From NCBI GenBank assembly GCA_009780675.1, contig WQZP01000017.1, positions 1 through 52,951 of the forward strand: 52,951 nucleotides of DNA. Direction: 5' to 3'. A program made the translations under genes and the position numbers. Below the pieces are notes generated by a model. The model worked only from the letters and a program-made list of their open reading frames with translations, had not been told where the DNA came from and searched no databases. Below are positions 33,736-42,100 of this stretch, piece by piece. The DNA is from Spirochaetaceae bacterium. GTDB lineage: Bacteria > Spirochaetota > Spirochaetia > CADAEX01. How positions within the stretch are numbered: the first letter of the stretch is position 1; every line of letters begins with the position of its first letter.

Positions 33736-35794
33736 GTAGCATTCTATTTGCTTTCATAACTATTGCGGCAGTGGGGCATACTTTGGCACATTCACCGCAG
33801 CCATCACACGCAGAATCAACAAGAGATTTCCCGAAAGGCACTGCCATGCGGGTCTTAAATCCCCTGTTTACAAATGAAAAAACATTAAGTTGTTTTATAT
33901 CTGCGCATGCCCTTACGCATGAGCCGCACGTTATGCACTTTCCTGTTTCCATTTTAATATCCAGCCGGCTTGTATCAAGAGAGTATGTCCTTCTTTCTCC
34001 TTTAAAAAAGTTCTGATCAACATCAAAGCGGGTGGCATATATTCTTAGCTTGCACTCTTCAAGTTTATCGCATCCGCATTTTAAACACCTTTCTGCTTCT
34101 GCAACAGCTTTATCGTATTCAAAACCAGTTTCAATTTCTTTGTATGTGTGTTTTCTGTCACTTAAATTTATTAAAGGCATTTTTATCCTTTCTTTTTGTT
34201 CAATGCCCTCAAAAAGTGTATCTGGCACACTCTCAAGCGGGCCCATCTGTGAATTAAAAACCTTTTGCTCTCCAGTAACTACTTCTCCGGCAAGATACTG
34301 ACCAATTGCATGTGCTGCTTTTCTTCCGTTACCTACTGCTCTAACTGCAATGTCTGCCCCGCTCTGGCAGTCGCCTGCTGCAAATATTCCAGGCCTGGTT
34401 GTCATAAATGTTGCAGGGTCTGTGGCAATATTACCGTTTTTATCGATTTCTACACCCAAAGGAGCTACAGTGCCGGTTAAAACCTGTTGCCCTATTGCGC
34501 TAATTACTGTATCAGCATTAATTTCAAATTCAGAATCTTTTATGGGAACAGGACGCTTTCTGCCTGACTCATCAGGTTCCCCTTGTTCCATTCTTATACA
34601 CTTAATGTAAAGCTTGTCATTTTTTCTGACAATTGAAACAGGGGCAACAAGATATTCTATTTTTACCCCTTCTTCTTCAGCTTCTGATATTTCAAAATTG
34701 CTTGCAGGCATTTCTGCTTTAGTGCGCCTGTAAAGGATTGTAACATCTGCGCCTGACCGGACAGCGCTTCGGGAAGCATCAATTGCTGTGTTGCCTCCGC
34801 CGATAACAAAAACTTTTTTGCCAATATCCGGGAATTCTCCGCGTGCAATTTTTCCAAGATAATCTATTCCAGTATAAACACCGGAAAGGGTCTCTCCCTC
34901 TACTCTCATTGATGATGCGCCCTGCGCGCCTATTGCTATTAAAAGCGCGTCATAATCTTTTTGAAGAGAAATTATATTTATATCTTTTCCTGTTTCTGTA
35001 TTATATTTTACTTTAACTCCGGTTTTTTCTATTGAGTCCATTTCTATCGAAAGTATTTTGTCGGGCAATCTGTAGAAAGGGATTCCGTATCTTAACATTC
35101 CGCCGGACTTTTCATTTTTTTCAAAAACAGTAACATCATGCCCCTGCTGTCTTAAAAAATATGCCGCGCTCATTCCCGCAGGGCCAGCTCCAATTATTGC
35201 AACTTTTTTTCCTGTTTCGTAAGCGGGATTTTTTAATTGAATACCGCCATATTTTTCAATCTCGTTGTCTGATGCAAAACGTTTCATGTTGCAAATTGAA
35301 ATTGGCTGCTCAATTCTGGTTCGCCTGCATTCATCTTCGCAAGGTCGTGGACATATTCTTCCGAGTGAGGCGGGGAGAGGAGCTTTTTCCCGTATGATTT
35401 TAGCTGCTTGTTCAGGGGTATTATCTGCAATAGCTTTTAAAAAACTTTTGATATCGATTGATGCAGGACATGCTGCTTGGCAGGGCGGCAAACAATCGCC
35501 GCAATGGTCTGAAACAAGCAAGGTAACGCACATTTTTCTCGCAGCATTGATTTCAGGAGATTCTGCTGTAATGCTCATCCCTTCTCTGACTATTGTAGCG
35601 CACGAAGGGACAAGATTCCCCTTTCCCCCCTCTATTTTTACTACACAAACAAAACAGCTTGTAAAAGGTTTTAAGCCTTCTGCATTACAAAAAACAGGAA
35701 TATCATAGCCTGCTTTTGTTGCTGCTTCCAAAACCGTAGAGCCTTCCGGGACTGTTATATCTTTTCCATCTATTTTTACAGTAACATCTGCCAT
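33728..35794 (-). CDS. NfnB/GltD-like FAD oxidoreductase with ferredoxin domains (StnC-like)
   Basis: 688-residue iron-sulfur flavoprotein, third gene of a leftward operon. Residues 1-80 are a NuoG-type [2Fe-2S] domain (Cys36, 47, 50, 65). A Cys-rich GltD-type linker follows (CGDCLPPCQAACP, CPRPCEDECRR). Then come FAD- and NADPH-binding Rossmann motifs IIGAGPAGMSAA and VIGGGNTAID, the closing FAAGDCQSGAD, and C-terminal [4Fe-4S] motifs (CITCGSCVRAC, CDGCGECAKVCP). With the NuoF- and NuoE-like partners this is the architecture described for the Stn (Sporomusa-type Nfn) electron-bifurcating transhydrogenase, which couples NADPH, NAD and ferredoxin. No H-cluster motif is present, so it is not a hydrogenase subunit. 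Confidence 0.82.
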   Translation of the reverse strand: MADVTVKIDGKDITVPEGSTVLEAATKAGYDIPVFCNAEGLKPFTSCFVCVVKIEGGKGNLVPSCATIVREGMSITAESPEINAARKMCVTLLVSDHCGDCLPPCQAACPASIDIKSFLKAIADNTPEQAAKIIREKAPLPASLGRICPRPCEDECRRTRIEQPISICNMKRFASDNEIEKYGGIQLKNPAYETGKKVAIIGAGPAGMSAAYFLRQQGHDVTVFEKNEKSGGMLRYGIPFYRLPDKILSIEMDSIEKTGVKVKYNTETGKDINIISLQKDYDALLIAIGAQGASSMRVEGETLSGVYTGIDYLGKIARGEFPDIGKKVFVIGGGNTAIDASRSAVRSGADVTILYRRTKAEMPASNFEISEAEEEGVKIEYLVAPVSIVRKNDKLYIKCIRMEQGEPDESGRKRPVPIKDSEFEINADTVISAIGQQVLTGTVAPLGVEIDKNGNIATDPATFMTTRPGIFAAGDCQSGADIAVRAVGNGRKAAHAIGQYLAGEVVTGEQKVFNSQMGPLESVPDTLFEGIEQKERIKMPLINLSDRKHTYKEIETGFEYDKAVAEAERCLKCGCDKLEECKLRIYATRFDVDQNFFKGERRTYSLDTSRLDIKMETGKCITCGSCVRACADIKQLNVFSFVNRGFKTRMAVPFGKSLVDSACDGCGECAKVCPTAAIVMKANRMLLT

Positions 35795-35804
35795 CTTTAA
35801 TTAC

Positions 35805-37574
35805 CTAATTTTTATATATTGCATCGAATTTACATTTTTGAATACAAATGCCGCACTTTGTACAGGCTTCGTTATTAATTATATGTGTTTTTTTCTTTTC
35901 GCCACTTATTGCGTTTGCAGGACATACTTTTGTGCATATAGTACAGCCTGTGCATTTTTCAGGAGCAATAATAATTTTAATAAGAGAGCGGCATACTCCT
36001 GCAGGACATTTTTTTTCTTTTACATGAGCTATATATTCTTCTTTAAAGTATTTTAGCGTTGTGAGAACAGGATTAGGGGCAAGCTGACCCAATCCGCAAA
36101 GGGAAGTTTTTCTTACATGATTTGAAAGTTCTTCAAGCAGAATGATGTCGTTTTCACTTCCTTTCCCCTCTGTTATGCGCTGCAATATCTCAAGCATTCT
36201 TTTTGTTCCAATTCTGCAAAATGTACATTTGCCGCAAGATTCATCTTGTGTAAACTGCAGAAAGTACCGCGCAACATCAACCATGCAGGAGCTTGTATCC
36301 ATTACAACAAGTCCGCCAGAACCCATTATTGCGCCTGTGGCATTTATTGAATCATAATTTATTTGGGTATCAAAAAGGTTTTTAGGTATGCAGCCGCCAG
36401 CAGGCCCGCCGATTTGAACAGCTTTAAGAGGATATTTTGTAGAAGAACCTCCCCCTATTTCCTGTACAACTTCGCGTATTGTAATACCCATTGGAACTTC
36501 GACCAATCCTACTCTTTTGACTTTTCCAGCAAGGGCAAAAACTTTTGTCCCTGTACTGTTTCCGGATTTATATTTATTAAAAGACTCTGCGCCGTTAGCT
36601 ATTATTCCTGGAACATTTGCAAAAGTTTCAACATTATTGATATTGGTTGGCGATCCATTTATCCCTTTTTCTGCAGGGAATGGGGGTCTTAAGTTAGGCA
36701 TTCCCCTGCGGTCATGGATAGACATTATAAGAGCAGTTTCTTCTCCGCAGACAAAAGCGCCTGCCCCTTCTTTAACAATTATGTCAAAAGAAAAATCTGT
36801 TTCCAGAATATTATTGCCAAGAAATTTTTTCTCTCTGGCATCGGTTATTGCTTTTGTTATTCTTTTAATTGCAAGGGGATATTCTGTTCTGCAGTAAATA
36901 TATCCAAGCTGCGCGCCTGTTGCTTTGGCAGAAATAATCATCCCTTCGATAACAGAATGAGGATCCCCTTCAAGAATTGCTCTATCCATAAATGCGCCAG
37001 GGTCTCCTTCATCTGCATTACAGATAAGATATTTTTTTTCACCTTCTGCTTTTAGAAGAAATTCCCACTTCTGACCTGTTAAAAACCCTGCTCCTCCGCG
37101 CCCTCTTAACCCAGACTCTTTTATGGTATCTATTATTTTTGTATTTGTAATATCATGAACAGCTTTTTTAAGGGCGCTATATCCACTTCTTTCTATATAA
37201 TCTTCTATGTTTTCAGGGTCAATAACTCCGCAGTTTTTAAGCGCAAGTTTTACCTGCGGGCCTATATATTTTTTTACTTCTTCATCATCAAGAATTCTAT
37301 TCTCCGGAGGAAGCGACCCGAACAAAATCCCATCTATAATTTTTTTTGCAAAATTTTTATCAACATGACCATATGCAATTTTTTTATTGTCTTCGTAAAA
37401 TTCAACTATTGGTTCTGCAAAACAGAGCCCTATACATGATGTCCTGCTTACAGTTAAATGGGTATCCCCAAGATTTTTTTTAACGTCATCAGAAAGAAAG
37501 TAATCATATACATCAAGAGCGCCTGCGGCAATTCCGCATGAGCCAAGCCCAACTTTAACCATTTTTTGGGTCAT
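35805..37574 (-). CDS. NuoF/HydB-like NADH-binding subunit (StnB-like)
   Basis: About 589 residues: a thioredoxin-like N-terminal domain (SCGIAAGA, SCIGLC), the NuoF core with the FMN/NADH glycine motif RGRGGAGFLTG, CNADEGDPGAF, the N3-type cluster SCGKCTFCRIGT, and two C-terminal [4Fe-4S] motifs (CTGCTICTKVCP, CTKCGICIQKC). It should carry FMN and pass electrons between NADH and the Fe-S chain. The ATG at 37574 overlaps the TGA of the NuoE-like gene (ATGA), with AGGAG upstream, so translation is coupled. The earlier frame start at 37601 is not needed. Confidence 0.88.
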   Translation of the reverse strand: MTQKMVKVGLGSCGIAAGALDVYDYFLSDDVKKNLGDTHLTVSRTSCIGLCFAEPIVEFYEDNKKIAYGHVDKNFAKKIIDGILFGSLPPENRILDDEEVKKYIGPQVKLALKNCGVIDPENIEDYIERSGYSALKKAVHDITNTKIIDTIKESGLRGRGGAGFLTGQKWEFLLKAEGEKKYLICNADEGDPGAFMDRAILEGDPHSVIEGMIISAKATGAQLGYIYCRTEYPLAIKRITKAITDAREKKFLGNNILETDFSFDIIVKEGAGAFVCGEETALIMSIHDRRGMPNLRPPFPAEKGINGSPTNINNVETFANVPGIIANGAESFNKYKSGNSTGTKVFALAGKVKRVGLVEVPMGITIREVVQEIGGGSSTKYPLKAVQIGGPAGGCIPKNLFDTQINYDSINATGAIMGSGGLVVMDTSSCMVDVARYFLQFTQDESCGKCTFCRIGTKRMLEILQRITEGKGSENDIILLEELSNHVRKTSLCGLGQLAPNPVLTTLKYFKEEYIAHVKEKKCPAGVCRSLIKIIIAPEKCTGCTICTKVCPANAISGEKKKTHIINNEACTKCGICIQKCKFDAIYKN

Positions 37575-38089
37575 AACCTGGCTCCTGAAGATTTGTCGCA
37601 TGGCTCTGATATTATTATGCCATTAAGAAGCTCCTTAATACTGTCGGGAGTCTGCTTTGCATATACGCGGTCCCCAATCATTACAACAGGAGCAAGGGAG
37701 CAGCACCCAAGGCAGGCAACTGTTTCGAGAGTAAAAAGAGCATCTTTGGTTGTTTCGCTGTTTTTTATTTTAAGAAAATCGCACAACGTGTCGTATAAAA
37801 TATCAGCGCCTGATACAAAACAGGCTGTCCCATTGCAAAGTTTTATAACGTACTTGCCAAGAGGGGTAAATCTGAATTGTGAATAGAAAGTCGCAACTCC
37901 ATAAAAATCACTTACAGCAATTTTTGTTAAGCTAGAGATTTCGCGCAATAAAGCTTCGGGAATATACCCTTTCTTTTTCTGAATTTCCTGCAGTATTGGT
38001 ATTGCTTTTTCTTTTCCCGCAACTGCAATTATTTCTTCTGCGTCTGCTTGTAGTGTAGAATCATTTTTATTGTTGCAACAGTTTTCCAT
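37571..38089 (-). CDS. NuoE/HydC-like [2Fe-2S] subunit (StnA-like)
   Basis: 172-residue NuoE-type subunit, first gene of the three-gene operon. The C-terminal thioredoxin fold carries the four cluster ligands in CNGTAC and CLGCC. The helical N-terminal part (IPILQEIQKKKGYIPEALL, YGVATFYSQF) is typical. The pair with NuoF forms the NADH-reacting module of bifurcating enzymes and hydrogenases. Confidence 0.9.
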   Translation of the reverse strand: MENCCNNKNDSTLQADAEEIIAVAGKEKAIPILQEIQKKKGYIPEALLREISSLTKIAVSDFYGVATFYSQFRFTPLGKYVIKLCNGTACFVSGADILYDTLCDFLKIKNSETTKDALFTLETVACLGCCSLAPVVMIGDRVYAKQTPDSIKELLNGIIISEPCDKSSGARL

Positions 38090-38294
38090 AATATGCTGTT
38101 AGAGTAACTGAAAACTTTGGGTTTTACAATAATATTGTCTAAAAAATTAGCTACAGCTTCGCAGGGAGGTAGCGATTTTTGGGTGAATTAGGGTCTTCCA
38201 GGCTCATCACAACCATATCAGCCTGCCATAGATTTTTTTCAATATTATCCATATAATCAATAACCATTATCAAAACAACAAGGGGTGGCTCAAT

Positions 38295-39125
38295 ATGTTT
38301 ATAAACCTCGAACACGCGGATATTTACACAGAAGTAACAGGAAGCGACAGGCCAATGCTTATGCTCCACGGTAACTGGTGCGACCACAATCTTATGAAAG
38401 GCTGTATGGAAAATATTTTTACAACAGAAACAGGAAGTAACATAAATAAAAACTGGAAAAGAATTTATTTCGACCTTCCGGGAATGGGCAATACTGTTTT
38501 AAAAAAAGAAATATCTACCACAGATGATATATTTAATATTGTCGAAGAATTTATTCATAAAACAATTCCCGAAGAAGTTTTTTATATTGCATCAGAATCG
38601 TACGGTTCTTATCTCGCAAGAATGTTTATAAAAAAATATCCACAAAGAGTGGGCGGCATAATGATGATTTGTCCTGTTGTTTTTCCTCTGCTTGAAGACA
38701 GAAATTTGCCGGAAATGAAAATAACAAATAGGGATAATGAATTTTATAAAACCCTTAGTGTAAAAGAACAAGAAACATTTGATAGTATGTTCACCATACA
38801 AAACAGCAGCAACTGGGAGCGCTATATAAAGGAAGTAAGGTCTGGGGTAAAAAAAAGTGATATTGCGCTGCTTAAAAAAATTAAAAAATACGGATATGGT
38901 TTTAAAGAAAATCCAGATATTCTTGATGCGCCATTCAAAAATCCTTCGCTTATAATTACAGGCAGGCAAGACCTTTCTGTAGGATATAAAGATGCATTTG
39001 CGCTTATTGATAAATACCCCAACTCAGATCATGTAATACTCGATGAAGCTGGGCATATGCTTCAAATCGAGCAAAAAGAAATTTTTAATAAACTTGTTTT
39101 AAAATGGATTTCAAGGTTAGAATAA
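38295..39125 (+). CDS. Alpha/beta-hydrolase
   Basis: 276-residue cytoplasmic alpha/beta-hydrolase. The oxyanion region is MLHGNW, the nucleophile elbow SESYGSY has Ser in place of the first Gly of GxSxG, and the catalytic Asp and His are in ITGRQDLS and EAGHML. The substrate is unknown. Divergent from the NuoE-like gene across 205 bp in which no clear promoter was recognised. It lies 20 bp before the A2M gene, so co-transcription is likely. Confidence 0.82.
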   Translation: MFINLEHADIYTEVTGSDRPMLMLHGNWCDHNLMKGCMENIFTTETGSNINKNWKRIYFDLPGMGNTVLKKEISTTDDIFNIVEEFIHKTIPEEVFYIASESYGSYLARMFIKKYPQRVGGIMMICPVVFPLLEDRNLPEMKITNRDNEFYKTLSVKEQETFDSMFTIQNSSNWERYIKEVRSGVKKSDIALLKKIKKYGYGFKENPDILDAPFKNPSLIITGRQDLSVGYKDAFALIDKYPNSDHVILDEAGHMLQIEQKEIFNKLVLKWISRLE

Positions 39126-39144
39126 CTTAGGCAGGGAGAGCATT

Positions 39145-42100
39145 ATGGTAAAAAAACTATCTGCAGTAATTTTAATACTACTTTTTATATCATTTTCTTT
39201 TTCATGTAGAAATCATCAACAGGCAGTGCCGATAAATTCGGAAAAAGTATCTGCATTTACAGGCGGCATTATATCGCCAACAGAATCCATCAGAGTTGTG
39301 TTTAATGATGCTTATGATACTGCAAGGCCTATCCCTGCTGGTATGTTTCAGTTAAAACCAGCAGCCCATGGAAGAGTGTTTTGGGAAAATGAATGGACAC
39401 TTGTTTTTGCGCCATCAAAACCTTTGAGGCCGGAGACCCGGTATCGGGCAATTGTTGATATTTCAAAAATATCTGAAAAAGAAAATCCCCCTTTTTATTT
39501 TGAATTTCAAACCCAAATCCCGTTACTTGAAATTGATCTTAATTCAATAAGAGTAGATGAGTTGGGAATGGCTTTTATATCAGGAATAGTAACCGCAGAT
39601 AAAGGGATGCCAATAGCACAGATCGAGCGGGTGCTAAGTTCAAGAGAGCTTGGAAGAGTTGAGTGGGATCACCAAAATGGGATCCATCATTTTTCTTTTA
39701 ACCCAATAGCGCGCAGAGATAGAATCCAAACAGCTGCCATAAGATGGGATGCCAGGCATATTGGGTTAAGAGAGAGGGGCAGAATACCTGTCCAAATACC
39801 AAAATCAAACCTGTTTGAAGTTATGGATATCAGGCAGATTGGAAGAGCTACACTTGAAATCGCATTTTCATCCCCGCTTAGAAATAATCAGGATTTAAGA
39901 GGCTTTGTATCGCTTTCAGGACAAAGTGATATCCGTTATTCGATTGATGGAAATATCGCCAGAATTTATGGAAGCGATTTTTTCCCTGGAGGAACAGAGC
40001 TTATTATAAAAGACCTTGCAGATATTCATGGAAACAGACTGACAACACCTGTTTCTTATAGAGTGACCGAAAGATGGGAGCTGCCGGAAGTTCGTTATGC
40101 GAGAACCGGCAATATTCTCCCTACCACTCAGGGCTCTGTAATGGTTGTGGAAACGCGCAATCTTTCAGGTATTATGGTAGAAGCTTTTGAGATCCGCGGC
40201 GATAATATGCTGCAGTTCTTACAGATAAACAGTTTAAGTGGAACAAGAGAGCTTAACAGAGTTGGAGCACCTGTATGGTCAAAGACTTTTGACCTTCCAT
40301 GGCAAGCTACAGATAAAAACAGGTGGATCAGTCATGGGCTTGACATTTCTGAGCTTGCGACAAAATATCCGGACAGCCTTTTCCGTATGCGCGTTACATT
40401 CAGAAGACATCATGTAAATTTTGAATGTACAAACACTCACCCAAGTTTTGCCAATCTTCAGTTTCCGGATGAAAAATTCCCCCGTATAGATTCTGATGAT
40501 ACATATGGTGATTTTAGCTTCTGGTCAGCTTGGGGCAATAACGTGAATATTCCCTGGGAATGGCACAGATTCAGGAGAGACCCATGCCACCCTGCGTTTT
40601 ATATGCAGTTTTCTGACCACAATATTACGATTGGAAGAAATATTTTGGTATCTGACCTTGGGCTGGCAGCAAAAAGAAGTGCTTCGGGTAATTGGCTCGT
40701 TACAGCAAAAGATATCAGAACAGCAACTCCTGTTCAAAACGCAGAAATATTATTTTTAAATTTTCAGGGCAGGGTTTTGGAAACTTTAAGAACCGATAGA
40801 GACGGGCTGGTAATGTCAAGGCTTTCTTCTGAGCCTACGTTTATTTTTGCACGTGGCGTGTCGAGTCGCGCGTTTTTAAGACTTAGCGATTCTCTTGCGC
40901 TTGCAACAAGCCACTTTGATATATCTGGCGATAGACCGGTATCTGGCATCAAGGGGATGATATACGGAGAAAGGGGAGTATGGAGACCAGGTGATAATAT
41001 ATATCTTACATTCATTCTTTCTGATCCGCAAAACACGTTGCCTGCAAATCACCCTGTTTTGTTTGAGCTTGAAGATCCGCGGGGGAGAATAGTTGAAAAC
41101 AGGACACTCACATCTTCTGTAAATGGCTTTTATGCTATAACTACTTCTACAAGAGAAAATGCTCCAACAGGGCGCTGGACAGCCCGTGTTAGGGTAGGCG
41201 GAGCCTTGTTTGAGCAAAGTCTTAGCGTCGAAACAGTTATGCCTAACAGGCTTAAAATAGATCTTGTGTCAGGGAGTGACAAGCCTTATCTTGATACCTC
41301 CCCTACGCTAATGACTCTTGAGAGCGCGTGGCTTCATGGGGCAACAGCGCCTAATCTTAAAGCAGATGTATCTGTAGTTTTTACAGACAGAGAAACATCT
41401 TTTGCTACTTTTCAGGATTATACTTTCCGTGATCCGTCAAGAGTGGTTTTTTCAGAAAGACAGACGTTGTTCGACGGAACTCTTGACCAAAATGGCAAAG
41501 CGGAATTTAATGTGACCCTTTCTCCTGGTACTGCTGTTCCGGGAAAACTTTTTGCAAGATTTCTTACGAGGGTTTTTGAGCCTTCGGGATTGTTTTCAAC
41601 AGAGCAGGTGACAATGGAGTTTTCTCCGTATAACCGTTATGTTGGAATCAAGTTGCCCAAGGGAGATGAAGCAAGAAATATGCTTTTGACAGATACAGAC
41701 CACGCAGCAGAGGTTGTTCTTCTTGATTCTGACGGCAACCTTGTGCAGGAAGATGTACGGCTTGAATTTTCATTGCATCAGCTTCAATGGCGCTGGTGGT
41801 GGGAAAAAGGGGCAGAAGAAGCAGCCTCATTTTCAAATGCTTTATCACGAACACCAATAATGAGAGGCGAAGTGATTGCAAGAGGCGGGAAAGCTACCTG
41901 GAATTTCAGAGTAAATCATCCTTCATGGGGGCGCTACCTTGTTCTTGTGCGCGATGTATCAGGCGGGCATGCAGCAGCAGAGGTTGCTTATATTGACTGG
42001 CCGGGCTGGGCAGGCAGAGCGCAGGATGGCCAACAAGGCGCTGCAGCGATGCTTGCTCTTACAACAGAACAGCCTTCATATAGACCAGGGGAAACTATTT

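Noticed and set aside
35805-38089. [FeFe]-hydrogenase operon (HydABC or HndABCD)
   Set aside because: The NuoE/NuoF-like genes fit, but the third protein has an FAD/NADPH oxidoreductase and no H-cluster cysteine motifs.
38151-38387. 78-codon minus-strand frame between nuoE-like and hydrolase genes
   Set aside because: It overlaps the start of the alpha/beta-hydrolase on the opposite strand and has no features of its own.
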